From positions 1-39,231 of the forward strand of contig JBDKTJ010000187.1 of NCBI GenBank assembly GCA_039698075.1: a DNA stretch of 39,231 nt, given 5' to 3'. The notes below the pieces were generated by a model that saw nothing but the letters and a program-made list of their open reading frames with translations, did not search any database and had not been told where the DNA came from. The first letter of the stretch is position 1; each line of letters begins with the position of its first letter. Source of the DNA: JAJFVC01 sp039698075. Lineage in GTDB: Bacteria > Planctomycetota > Planctomycetia > Pirellulales > Thermoguttaceae. Shown here one piece after another: positions 14,370 through 22,837 of this stretch. The position numbers and the translations under genes are program-made.

Positions 14370-14409
14370 AAAAACCGGGATGACGGCCAGACCGTTGTTC
14401 CGGTTTTTT
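14370..14409 (+). terminator. Intrinsic terminator between convergent transcripts
   Basis: AAAAACCGG (14370-14378) pairs with CCGGTTTTTT (14400-14409); the loop holds a second small stem ACGG/CCGT. The T-run serves the plus-strand porin operon, and the symmetrical A-run gives GGTTTTT for the minus-strand hydrogenase-like operon. Confidence 0.8.
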
Positions 14410-14438
14410 CGTTGAATCGATCCTGCAATCGTCCGACG

Positions 14439-15212
14439 CTACTGCCGCGAATCGGGAAGCCGGCCGAGCGCTTCCAACAGGGCGTGCAAAATAGTCAGCG
14501 GATGCGGCGGGCAGCCCGGCACGAACACGTTGACCGGCAGCAGTCCCGCCACGCCGTTGTGCGTTTCCGGGCGATCGGCGTAGAGTCCGCCGGAGATCGC
14601 GCACGCACCCACGGCGATCACCAGCTTCGGCCACGCCACGGCGTCGTAGGTTTTTTGGACCGCGAGCCGCATGTTTTCCGTCACCGGGCCGGTCACCAGC
14701 AATCCGTCGGCATGGCGGGGCGACGCGACCATCTGGATGCCGAACCGTCCGAGGTCCCACGCCACGGTGCCCAACACGTTCACGTCGGCCTCGCAGGCGC
14801 TGCAGCCGCCGGCGCTGACCTGACGCAATTTCAAGGAGCGGCCGAACAGCCGTTGCGACGCCCGGTCCAACGCGGCGACCATGCGCGGCTCGGAGTCGCG
14901 CACCACCAGATCGTCGCGATGCGTCGCGGCCAGTCGATAATCGCGAGAGAATCGGATCGCCCCCGCTTCACACGCCGCCTCGCATTGCCGGCAGAACAGA
15001 CATCGGCCGGTGTCGATCTGGACGCGGTTCTCGCGGAAACCAATCGCGCCGACGGGACAAACGGTCGCGCATTTCTTGCACCGTCCGCCGCATTGCGCCG
15101 GATCGACGCTCGGCCGGCCCGCAAATCGCTCGGGCAATTCCGGCTCGGGGCCGTCGGGATACCGCATCGTGCGGCGGCCTTGTTTCCATCGGGTCAGCAA
15201 CAGCTCAAACAT
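14439..15212 (-). CDS. HyfI/NuoB-like small subunit with ferredoxin domain (Ehr complex)
   Basis: A 257-residue iron-sulfur protein, last gene of the operon. The N-terminal half is a two-cluster ferredoxin domain: C41, C45, C48, C52 and C71, C74, C77, C81. The C-terminal half is NuoB-like with all four ligands of the proximal 4Fe-4S cluster: C137 and C140 (GGCSACE), C204 (GACAISGG) and C234 (PGCPPHP). In group 4 hydrogenases and complex I these domains are usually separate HyfH and HyfI proteins (or NuoI and NuoB); here they are fused. It would pass electrons between a soluble partner and the large subunit on the cytosolic side. It starts 18 bp after the large-subunit gene. Confidence 0.88.
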   Translation of the reverse strand: MFELLLTRWKQGRRTMRYPDGPEPELPERFAGRPSVDPAQCGGRCKKCATVCPVGAIGFRENRVQIDTGRCLFCRQCEAACEAGAIRFSRDYRLAATHRDDLVVRDSEPRMVAALDRASQRLFGRSLKLRQVSAGGCSACEADVNVLGTVAWDLGRFGIQMVASPRHADGLLVTGPVTENMRLAVQKTYDAVAWPKLVIAVGACAISGGLYADRPETHNGVAGLLPVNVFVPGCPPHPLTILHALLEALGRLPDSRQ

Positions 15213-15230
15213 CCGAAAACCTCGTCGGCG

Positions 15231-16715
15231 TCAAAGGTCATGCCCGCAATACGAAAGATTGAAACTCTTGTTGCACAGCGGAAAATCGGAAATCGGTTGG
15301 CCGCGCATCGCCATGGCCAGCCCGAACCAATTATGAAACGAAGGATCGACCACTTGGTAGGCGGCCAGCCGACCGTCGTCGCCCATCAACGCGACGTGGC
15401 AAATGTCGCCGCGCCACCCTTCGACCATTGCGACCACGCCCAACCCGGCGCCCGGCGAACCGACCTCGGCTTGCACCGGACCGGCCGGCAGCGAATCGAG
15501 CTGCTCGTCGAGAAACGCCAGCGATCGCTGCACCTCAAGCCATCGGACGTTCGCCCGGGCGAACACGTCGCCGGTGTGCCACGTGGAGACGGGAATGTGG
15601 GTGAATCGGTAGACGCCGTAAGGGAAATCGCGTCGCACGTCGCGCGGGTCGCCGCACGCCCGGGCCGCGACGCCGACCAGCCCCAACCGTTCGCACAACT
15701 CCGGCGACACAAGGCCGACGCCGTCGAATCGGGCCATCGCCGACGTCGAGTTCCAAAGCAATTCGAGGGCGCCGTGCGCGTCGGAGGCGATCGCTTTCAG
15801 ACGGTGGCGAATCTGCTCGACCATCGAAGGGTCCGCGTCCCAAGCGACGCCGCCGGGACGGATCAGGCCGCGACTGAAACGATTGCCGCAGAGCAGGGCC
15901 GTGAGGTTCAACACGTCGCCGCGGATGCGGCCGCAGTAGGACATGGTGGGCAGGAATCCGACGTCGCCGGCCAGCGCGCCCAAGTCGCCCACATGGTTGG
16001 CCACACGCTCCAATTCGAGCGCGATGCCGCGCAGAAATTGTCCCCGGGCGGGCACCCGTCCGCCGCCGAGCGATTCGATCGCACGGCAATACGCGACGGC
16101 ATGGCCCGCGGTGCTGTCGCCGGCCAGCGTTTCGGCGCAATGGATCATCCGGCGATCGGGACCGTCGCGCATCATCCGTTCGACGCCGCGGTGTTGATAG
16201 CCCAAGGAAATTTCCAGATGATGGACCGTCTCGCCGTGGCACTGGAACCGAAAATGGCCCGGCTCGATCACGCCGGCGTGAACCGGCCCGACCGCCACCT
16301 CGTGGACCTCCTCGCCCGACATCTCAAAAAAGTCCATTGCGCCGCAGACGGCCGTCTCGGGCGTCGGAAATCGAACCGGCTTCAGCCACGGATGGCCGTG
16401 CGGCTCGACGCGCCATTGCTCGAATATTTCCCGCTCGAACAGATGGGCTTGCGGGCAGTCGGGCGTGATCGCCGGGAACCGATCGGCCACGTCCGTCGAC
16501 AGGACCGTCAACTCGCCGCGCTCGGCCCAAGCCATCACGGCCACGAGCCGCAGCGAGCCGCCGCCGGTTGGCGAAGGAAATCCGAACAGGGCCGACAGCC
16601 GACCGCCGGCCGCGACGCCTTCGATCACGTCGCGACGAAAGGGTTCGATTTCGACCACCGGGCAGTCCGACAGCGAAAATGCGTGTCCATTGTGAATCGA
16701 CCGTGCGGCTTCCAT
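15231..16715 (-). CDS. HyfG-like large subunit lacking Ni ligands (Ehr complex)
   Basis: A 494-residue fusion of a NuoC-like domain (about 1-120) and a NuoD/HycE-like domain (about 121-494). ATG 16715 is one base after the HyfF stop; the longer frame is rejected because it overlaps that gene. Conserved parts include VGPVHAGVIEPGHFRF and LEISLGYQHRGVE. The first Ni-binding motif (RICGICS in hydrogenases) is replaced by AETLAGDSTAGHAVAYC (194-210), and the C-terminal DPCxxC motif by LCNKSFNLSYCGHDL, with C481 and C490 eight residues apart. The NiFe site therefore cannot form in the usual way, so the protein is not a hydrogenase. Its substrate is unknown; a quinone or other acceptor is possible. 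Confidence 0.9.
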   Translation of the reverse strand: MEAARSIHNGHAFSLSDCPVVEIEPFRRDVIEGVAAGGRLSALFGFPSPTGGGSLRLVAVMAWAERGELTVLSTDVADRFPAITPDCPQAHLFEREIFEQWRVEPHGHPWLKPVRFPTPETAVCGAMDFFEMSGEEVHEVAVGPVHAGVIEPGHFRFQCHGETVHHLEISLGYQHRGVERMMRDGPDRRMIHCAETLAGDSTAGHAVAYCRAIESLGGGRVPARGQFLRGIALELERVANHVGDLGALAGDVGFLPTMSYCGRIRGDVLNLTALLCGNRFSRGLIRPGGVAWDADPSMVEQIRHRLKAIASDAHGALELLWNSTSAMARFDGVGLVSPELCERLGLVGVAARACGDPRDVRRDFPYGVYRFTHIPVSTWHTGDVFARANVRWLEVQRSLAFLDEQLDSLPAGPVQAEVGSPGAGLGVVAMVEGWRGDICHVALMGDDGRLAAYQVVDPSFHNWFGLAMAMRGQPISDFPLCNKSFNLSYCGHDL

Positions 16716-16716
16716 G

Positions 16717-18216
16717 TCAGTTGGCTCCCAAGGCAACGGCGGCTCGATGCAACAGATCGGCGAGCGGCGGAGGCACGTACACTCCAAGCAGGAACACCAA
16801 CGCGCCCAGCGACGCAATCGGCGCGATCGCCCAAAACGGTTCCCGCCGAGTCGATCGGACCGCCGGCTCGTCCGGGTTTGGCGCCGCGCCGGGCGGCAGT
16901 CCGTAGCTCATGCGAAGGCAGATGGCGGCCATGCCGACGAACACGACGGCCAGCGCGGTCACGTAAGCGGCGGCCACCCACGGACGACCGGCGTCGAACA
17001 TGCCCTTCAGGATCGTCAGCTCGCTCAAAAACAGTCCGAACGGCGGCGAGCCGACGATGGCCAGAAAGCCGGCCATCCAAAGCACGCCGGTGATGGGCGA
17101 ACACCGCAACACGCCGCGGACGCGGACCGTCGATTTCGTGCGATACAACGCCAGGATGTTGCCGGCCGCGAGGAACAGCATCGCTTTGGTCAGCGAATGG
17201 TTCACGGCGTGAAGCATCGCGCCGAAGGCCGCCGCGCCGCCGACGCCGATCCCCAGCGACAGGATGCCCATGTGCTCGACGCTCGAATAGGCCAACATGC
17301 GTTTGAAGTCGGCTTGGCCCACGATGAACACGGCGGCCACGGCCATCGAAAGCAGTCCGAACCCGATCAGCAGATCGGAGCTGAAATCGGCCAATCCCGC
17401 GGCGGCCAACAAGCCGTGCGTGCGGAGGATGGTCAAAAACGCGCAGTTCAGCAACGCGCCGGACAGCAGCGCCGAGACGACCGACGGGGCCTCGCTGTGG
17501 GCGTCGGGCAGCCAGGTGTGCAGCGGCGCTAGGCCCATTTTTGTGCCGTATCCGACCAGAAAGAACAGAAACGCGGCCTGGAGCCAACGCGGGTTCAGCG
17601 AATCGGCGTGCGCGGTCAGGTCGGCGATGGTCAGATGGATCGCCGTTTGACCGCCCGAGCGCGCCGCCACGGCGACGAAGAAATTGCCCAACAGCGCCAA
17701 TGCGATGCCGACCGAGCAGATCAATAGATATTTCCACGTGGCTTCGAGCGACCGATGATGGCGATGGAAATAGATCAGCGGGGCGCTGACCAACGTGGTC
17801 GCCTCGACGCCGACCCACATCAGCCCGAGATGTTGACTTACGGCGACCAGCGACATCGTGGCCAAAAACAGCAGCAAGCAGCCGGTGAAGACGGCTTCGG
17901 GGAAGTTTTGGAACGGCAGTTCCTCATCGTCCTCGCCGCCCGGTGCGACGTGGCTTTCCTGGGCGAGATATCCGACGCCGTAGACGGCGGCCGCGAGGAA
18001 CAGCGCGCTGGTGATGCTCAAAAACAGCAGCGACGCGGGATCCACCGCGATCCAACCGTCGGCGATCGGCGGCGGTGCGTCTCGCCAACACGCGACGACG
18101 GCGGCCAAATGCGCCGCGGCGGACGCAAGCAACAACGCGCGACGCGGCCCATTGCGGCGAAGTCCAAAGGCCGCCAGTCCCGCAAGCGTCGGAATCAACA
18201 ACAAGGCCCAAATCAT
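16717..18216 (-). CDS. HyfF-like proton-pumping membrane subunit (Ehr complex)
   Basis: A 499-residue antiporter-like subunit related to NuoN/NuoM and MrpA/D, with about 13-14 membrane helices. The key pump residues are present: E138 in the helix VGVEATTLVSAPL and K226 in VGYGTKMGLAPLHTWLPDAH, followed by the broken-helix region and K in HSLTKAMLF. It should couple electron transfer in the hydrophilic arm to proton or sodium translocation. The start is 4 bp from the HyfE stop and its stop is 1 bp from the large-subunit start, consistent with tight co-translation. An acidic loop (GGEDDEE, about 93-99) is specific to this copy. Confidence 0.92.
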   Translation of the reverse strand: MIWALLLIPTLAGLAAFGLRRNGPRRALLLASAAAHLAAVVACWRDAPPPIADGWIAVDPASLLFLSITSALFLAAAVYGVGYLAQESHVAPGGEDDEELPFQNFPEAVFTGCLLLFLATMSLVAVSQHLGLMWVGVEATTLVSAPLIYFHRHHRSLEATWKYLLICSVGIALALLGNFFVAVAARSGGQTAIHLTIADLTAHADSLNPRWLQAAFLFFLVGYGTKMGLAPLHTWLPDAHSEAPSVVSALLSGALLNCAFLTILRTHGLLAAAGLADFSSDLLIGFGLLSMAVAAVFIVGQADFKRMLAYSSVEHMGILSLGIGVGGAAAFGAMLHAVNHSLTKAMLFLAAGNILALYRTKSTVRVRGVLRCSPITGVLWMAGFLAIVGSPPFGLFLSELTILKGMFDAGRPWVAAAYVTALAVVFVGMAAICLRMSYGLPPGAAPNPDEPAVRSTRREPFWAIAPIASLGALVFLLGVYVPPPLADLLHRAAVALGAN

Positions 18217-18220
18217 GCGA

Positions 18221-18865
18221 TCAGTCTTTCAAGGCCGAGAGACGGTCCGTGTCGATGTGATCGAACTCCCGGCTAATGTGGTGAATGGCGATTCCCATGA
18301 CGAACACCGCCACGAAAACATCCAACAAGACGCCCATTTCGACCAGCAGCGGTTCTTGGACGGCGAACGCCAGGCCGAACGCGTAGATGCCGTTTTCCAT
18401 GGCCAGATAGCCGACCGTTTGCATCACGGCCTTTCGGCGTCCGACGATCAGCAGCAAGCCGATCAGAACGGTGAACAGGGCCGTCGCCACCAAAAACCTG
18501 GCGCCGTCGGCGTCGGCCATCGGCAATCGATCGGCCACGTGCAGGGCGACGCCCAACAGTCCGAGCCCCAGCAGCAGCGACGTGGTGAAGCCGACGATCG
18601 GTTCGACTTCGGTCTGCACGCCGGCCTCGCGGACGGCCCTTCGCAAAAGCCACGGCAGCAGTCCGGCCTTGATGGCCATGCTGGCCGCGGCCAACAGGGG
18701 CAGCCGAAGTCCGATGGGGTGCGGTTGAACCAGCAGCGACACGACGCTTAGCAGCACGGCCTGCAGCGCGACGGTGCGGATGCAGGCGTTGATGCGGCTC
18801 GAGCCCAGCAGATGCAGGTTCGCCAGAATCAACGACACCAAGATCAGTTCGAGCCAGAGGTTCAT
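18221..18865 (-). CDS. HyfE-like membrane subunit (Ehr complex)
   Basis: A 214-residue hydrophobic protein with about six to seven helices, comparable with HyfE (E. coli 216 residues). ATG 18865 overlaps the HyfC stop by ATGA; a longer frame upstream is out of phase with the real gene. Its C-terminal segment (VGYLAMENGIYAFGLAF) is the HyfE/NuoK-like helix pair carrying the conserved Glu (MENG). It sits between the HyfC-like anchor and the HyfF-like pump in gene order as in hyf operons and probably links them in the membrane arm. Confidence 0.9.
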   Translation of the reverse strand: MNLWLELILVSLILANLHLLGSSRINACIRTVALQAVLLSVVSLLVQPHPIGLRLPLLAAASMAIKAGLLPWLLRRAVREAGVQTEVEPIVGFTTSLLLGLGLLGVALHVADRLPMADADGARFLVATALFTVLIGLLLIVGRRKAVMQTVGYLAMENGIYAFGLAFAVQEPLLVEMGVLLDVFVAVFVMGIAIHHISREFDHIDTDRLSALKD

Positions 18866-19785
18866 GATTGCCTCGTCACCAGAACCAGGGCCAAAATGGA
18901 CAACACCGAGGCCGCGACCAGAAATTGCGGCACTCGAACCAGTCGGAGCCGGGCGATCGTCGATTCGATCACGCCGACCATCGCGGCCAACGCAAACAAT
19001 CCGGCCACGCCGACGGCCAGATCGACGCACCACCAGCCGCTTCGCACCGGGACGAGCAGGCCGACGACCAGCGCGCCGAGCGTCCAGAGCTTCAACGACG
19101 CCGCGTATTGAATCATCGCCAGATCCGGTCCGCCGTGATCCAGCACCATGGCTTCGTGGATCATGGTCAGTTCCAGGTGGGTGTTGGGATCGTCGACCGG
19201 GATCCTCGCGTTTTCGGCCAGAAAGACGATGATCAGCGCCGCGGCGACCAGCAGCCAGGCCGGTCCGACCGTGGAAGTCATCGCCGCCCAGGTGACCGAC
19301 GCGTAGGCCGCGGAAAGCGAAAACTGACCGGACGGCACGCTCAAGGCCGCCAGTCCGAGCAACAGGGCCGGCTCGGCCAACGCCGAAAAGAACGCCTCGC
19401 GGCTGGCGCCCATGCCCTCGAAACTCGAGCCGGTGTCGAGCGCCGCCAGGATCGTCACGAAACGCATCAGTCCGAACAAATAGGCCATCAGCAGGAAATC
19501 GCCGGAAAACGCCATCAGGCCCGGCACTCCGCCCAGCGGGACGATCAGCAGCGCGGCCACGACGCAGGCCAATCCGACGACCGGCCCGACCACGATCAGC
19601 CCGGTGGTTGTCCGGCTGTACACCGTGCCGCGTTGCAGCAATTTCCAGAGGTCGCGATAGGCTTGCAGCAGCGGCGAGCCGCGACGGCCGGCGACCCACG
19701 CCTTGACGCGGTTGATGATGCCCGGCAACAGCGGCGCCAGCGCCAAGGCGAGCACGACGTGAACGATCGAAGCAAGGACGGCCAT
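18862..19785 (-). CDS. HyfC/NuoH-like membrane anchor subunit (Ehr complex)
   Basis: A 307-residue protein with about eight helices, homologous to NuoH and HycD/HyfC. Diagnostic segments are GRRGSPLLQAYRDLWKLLQR (34-53), ALDTGSSFEGMGASRE, and the acidic loop ENARIPVDDPNTHLELTMIH followed by EAMVLDHGGPDLA. These charged residues form the junction between the electron-transfer subunits and the membrane pumps in complex I and group 4 hydrogenases. It lies 16 bp after the HyfB-like gene and overlaps the HyfE-like gene by ATGA. Confidence 0.93.
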   Translation of the reverse strand: MAVLASIVHVVLALALAPLLPGIINRVKAWVAGRRGSPLLQAYRDLWKLLQRGTVYSRTTTGLIVVGPVVGLACVVAALLIVPLGGVPGLMAFSGDFLLMAYLFGLMRFVTILAALDTGSSFEGMGASREAFFSALAEPALLLGLAALSVPSGQFSLSAAYASVTWAAMTSTVGPAWLLVAAALIIVFLAENARIPVDDPNTHLELTMIHEAMVLDHGGPDLAMIQYAASLKLWTLGALVVGLLVPVRSGWWCVDLAVGVAGLFALAAMVGVIESTIARLRLVRVPQFLVAASVLSILALVLVTRQS

Positions 19786-19801
19786 GAGTGAACCGCGGGG
19801 G

Positions 19802-21826
19802 TTAATGGAGTTTCCAGATCAACAGAGCGAGCATGGTCAGGGCGATGTAAAGCACATAAATCTGAATGCGGCCCTCTTGAAGCCATCGCAGTTTGGACGC
19901 CGCCCAGCCGACGCCCCAAAACAGCGGCTCGTACACGCGGCGTCGGAACCAGTCGGGCGCGTGCGTGTGCAAGGCGGCGTGACGCGGGAACAAACCTTGC
20001 GGCGGATGGATGTCGTCGCGCGGCTGGAGCAGCACGCGAAACAGCAGCACCAACGGTCTTGCGAACGACGACGCGGTGTATTGCATCCGAGGCGTCGGCG
20101 CGACGTAACCGCAGTCCCACGTGACGCCGGATTCGACGCGGCGACCACGCAACAGCAGCTTGCGACCGGCGGCGACCACCACGACGAGACCGATCAGCGT
20201 GCAACAGCCAAACAAGACGCCGACCAGCGGTCCGGTGGCCACGCGCCCCGGGCAAGCGACGAACGACGGGGCAGGGGGGAGGCTGTTTTCGGTTTCGCCC
20301 CATCGAGCGCCCGACGCGATGGTGGCCACGGCGGGCCGCAGCGCCGTCGGCCAGATCGGCGCGGCCATCGCGATCAAAAAGCACAGGGCGGCCAGCCCGT
20401 TCATCGACCATCGCATGGCGGCGCCGGACTCGTGGGCCTCGGCGGCCTCGCGGCTGCGGGGTTCCCCGAGGAACGTGATTCCAAACGCTTTGGTGAAGCA
20501 CGCGGCGGCCAATCCGCCGATCAGGGCCAGGCCGCCGAGGACCGACACGCCCAACAGCACGCCCGACGAATTGCCCAGTCCCGACGCCGCGCCCAGATAG
20601 ATCAAAAACTCGCTGACGAACCCGTTCAGCGGCGGCAGGCCGGAAATGGCCGCGGCGCCGATCAAGAAACTCGCGCCGGTCGAGGGCATGCGACGCCACA
20701 GCCCGCCCAACCGGTCGAGTTCGCCGGTGCCGGTGGCGTGCAACACGGAGCCGGCCCCGAGGAACAGCAGGCTTTTGAATACGGCATGGTTGACGACGTG
20801 GAGCAGGCTGCCGGTCAGTCCGAGGGTGGCCATGACCGGATTGCCGCTGCAGACGCCCAGCACTCCGACGCCGAGTCCCATGGCGATGATGCCGACGTTT
20901 TCGACGCTGTGGTACGCCAGCAGCCGCTTGAGGTCATGTTGGGCCAAGGCGTAGAGCACGCCCAAGACGCCCGAGGCGACGCCGACGGCCACCAGCGTCC
21001 ATCCCCACCAAGGCTCAGGCGGTCCGATGAGCGAGAGCATACGCATCAGCCCGTAGATGCCGGTCTTGATCATGACGCCGCTCATCACGGCGGACACGTG
21101 CGACGGCGCGGCCGGATGGGCTTCCGGCAGCCAGACGTGCATCGGGACCAGACCGGCCTTCGTGCCAAAGCCGATCAGGGCCAGCACGAAAAACAGCCCG
21201 GGCGATGCCGCGGACGTCGAGAGCCGATCGAAATCGAGCGAGCCGGCCTCCCGGCCCAGTAAGACGAACATCGCTAGCAGAAAAGCCGTGCCCAGGTGCA
21301 TGGCCACCAGATACGTCCAGCCCGCACGGCGAACGTCTTCCCGCCCGCCGTCTTGCATCACCAGGAAGAACGAGAACAGCGACATGAGTTCCCAACTGAC
21401 CAGAAACAGCACGCCGTTCCGCGCGACGACGACCAGCAACATGCTGGCGGTCAGCAGATTGTAGAAGAACCACGAGGGCCCGAGATTTTTGCGGTCCGTG
21501 CGGCCTTGCAGATATTGGCTTCCGTAGAGGGACGCGAACATCGTGACCACCGCGATCGTGGCGGCGAAGACCGCCGAAAGCGCGTCGAGTTCCATGTTGG
21601 CCGAGGCGTAGGGCACCGACCACGCCATTCGCAGCGATTGCGTTCGTCCGGTGATCAGTACGTCGAGCGACGAGACCAAGGCCGCGGCTCCGCCCGCCCA
21701 AGCGCCGGCCGCGCCCGTCCAACAGGCAAGTTTCGGACTGCGGCCGACGAAAAGCGCCGCGAGACTTCCGGCCAGCAGCAACGCCAGCGCCGTCCATAAA
21801 CCAATCATAGCGAAAGAATTTTCCAT
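19802..21826 (-). CDS. HyfB/NuoL-like proton-pumping subunit (Ehr complex)
   Basis: A 674-residue antiporter-like subunit, about 16 helices. E146 lies in VSWELMSLFSFF and K223 in GFGTKAGLVPMHVWLPEAHP, the paired pump residues; HDLKRLLAYHSVENVG and NHAVFKSLLF carry further conserved Lys/His. The C-terminal part (TWDCGYVAPTPRMQYTASSF) is characteristic of HyfB rather than NuoL. Length matches E. coli HyfB (672). An alternative start at the second Met (21808) cannot be excluded. It is the first structural gene, 30 bp after the HTH-EIIA gene. It forms the membrane arm with the C, E and F-like subunits. Confidence 0.93.
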   Translation of the reverse strand: MENSFAMIGLWTALALLLAGSLAALFVGRSPKLACWTGAAGAWAGGAAALVSSLDVLITGRTQSLRMAWSVPYASANMELDALSAVFAATIAVVTMFASLYGSQYLQGRTDRKNLGPSWFFYNLLTASMLLVVVARNGVLFLVSWELMSLFSFFLVMQDGGREDVRRAGWTYLVAMHLGTAFLLAMFVLLGREAGSLDFDRLSTSAASPGLFFVLALIGFGTKAGLVPMHVWLPEAHPAAPSHVSAVMSGVMIKTGIYGLMRMLSLIGPPEPWWGWTLVAVGVASGVLGVLYALAQHDLKRLLAYHSVENVGIIAMGLGVGVLGVCSGNPVMATLGLTGSLLHVVNHAVFKSLLFLGAGSVLHATGTGELDRLGGLWRRMPSTGASFLIGAAAISGLPPLNGFVSEFLIYLGAASGLGNSSGVLLGVSVLGGLALIGGLAAACFTKAFGITFLGEPRSREAAEAHESGAAMRWSMNGLAALCFLIAMAAPIWPTALRPAVATIASGARWGETENSLPPAPSFVACPGRVATGPLVGVLFGCCTLIGLVVVVAAGRKLLLRGRRVESGVTWDCGYVAPTPRMQYTASSFARPLVLLFRVLLQPRDDIHPPQGLFPRHAALHTHAPDWFRRRVYEPLFWGVGWAASKLRWLQEGRIQIYVLYIALTMLALLIWKLH

Positions 21827-21856
21827 GGAGACCCGAGAGGGATGCGGGCCGCGCGG

Positions 21857-22603
21857 CTATGCGACGGCCGGTGGTTGGGGCTGGTCGCCGCGTTCGTGAT
21901 GGTGTGGATCCGTTGGAGAGGGCGGGGATGAAGGAGGGATGCTTTGATCGACGGCTTGGCTGGCGGCGAAAATCTGCTCGCGCGACCGTTGTTCGGCAAT
22001 GGCCTCCATGAAAACCGGTTGCCGCAGTGCAAAACCCAGCCGCGACAGCAAATGCAGGTGCGCCCGAACCGTGGGGCTGACAATCGTAAACAACGTGTGG
22101 ACCGGCTGGCCGTCCAACGCTCCGAACTCGATCGGTTGTTCGAGAAAACAAAGCGTGATCATCGGACGGACGATGTGCATGACGATCGGATTGCGGACGT
22201 GCGGGACGGCGATGCCGCTGCCCAGGGCCGTCGAGCCGAGCGATTCGCGGGCCAAAAGCACCTGATAGAGGAACTGTCGATCCACTTCGTCCGGCAAGGG
22301 CATGACGTCGACCAACGCTTTCAGCGCGGCGGGCTTGTCCGAACCGCCGAGTCGGTAGTGGACGCCGCCGGTCCGCAGGGCGTCGGTCAACGTGACGACG
22401 TGGCCGCCGCCGTCCGGTTCGGCAAAAATGTCGGCCGAGACGTTCAGCCGTTGGGAGGTCGCCCATTCGAGCAACTCCGCGCGGTTGAATCGGTACTGTT
22501 CATGAATGCGGTAGGCCGGCAGTTTGCCTTGCTTCACCCAACGGTAGATGGTTTTTTCGGAGACCTTCAGCAGTTGGGCCGAGTCGCGGACACTCAAATC
22601 CAT
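21857..22603 (-). CDS. HTH - PTS EIIA (fructose/nitrogen type) fusion protein
   Basis: A 248-residue protein read from ATG 22603; a longer frame to 22708 exists but this start places the HTH at the N-terminus as in relatives. Residues 2-50 are an excisionase-type helix-turn-helix (SVRDSAQLLKVSEKTIYRWV, then YRFNRAELLEWA). Residues 70-215 are an EIIA domain of the PtsN/fructose class with the phosphorylatable His135 in SGIAVPHVRNP. The tail is Pro/His-rich. EIIA-Ntr proteins sense PEP-dependent phosphorylation and regulate partners; fused to an HTH it may act as a DNA-binding sensor. It is the first gene of the Ehr operon (30 bp before the HyfB-like gene), so it may regulate that complex. No EI or HPr gene is in the window. 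Confidence 0.88.
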   Translation of the reverse strand: MDLSVRDSAQLLKVSEKTIYRWVKQGKLPAYRIHEQYRFNRAELLEWATSQRLNVSADIFAEPDGGGHVVTLTDALRTGGVHYRLGGSDKPAALKALVDVMPLPDEVDRQFLYQVLLARESLGSTALGSGIAVPHVRNPIVMHIVRPMITLCFLEQPIEFGALDGQPVHTLFTIVSPTVRAHLHLLSRLGFALRQPVFMEAIAEQRSREQIFAASQAVDQSIPPSSPPSPTDPHHHERGDQPQPPAVA

Positions 22604-22837
22604 CGCAAGTTGCGGCGTCGCAGCCGTCCTTCTCGTTGGACAAATGGTGACAAGATGGCGAAGATAGACCAACTTGTCCACGACGGCAAGGGCAAATTGC
22701 AGGTCCACCGGCCCGTGGTTCGTGCGAGAAGCCAGTCTACTGGGGGGAGGTTGACGTTAATCAGGGGGATGATTACCATACATTACGATTGTTTGCCTCC
22801 AAACACCACCGAGTCCTTGTTGCGGTTGTTTTCATTG

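Noticed and set aside
14247..17093. Plus-strand open frame of 948 codons
   Set aside because: Antisense shadow of the small, large and part of the HyfF-like subunit genes, which have clear motifs and tight operon spacing.
14439..21826. Reading the complex as an active group 4 NiFe hydrogenase
   Set aside because: Neither RxCGxC nor DPCxxC exists in the large subunit and no maturation genes are nearby.
21944..22837. Long N-terminal extension of GatB
   Set aside because: GatB homology begins at 22838; the upstream frame is antisense to the HTH-EIIA gene.
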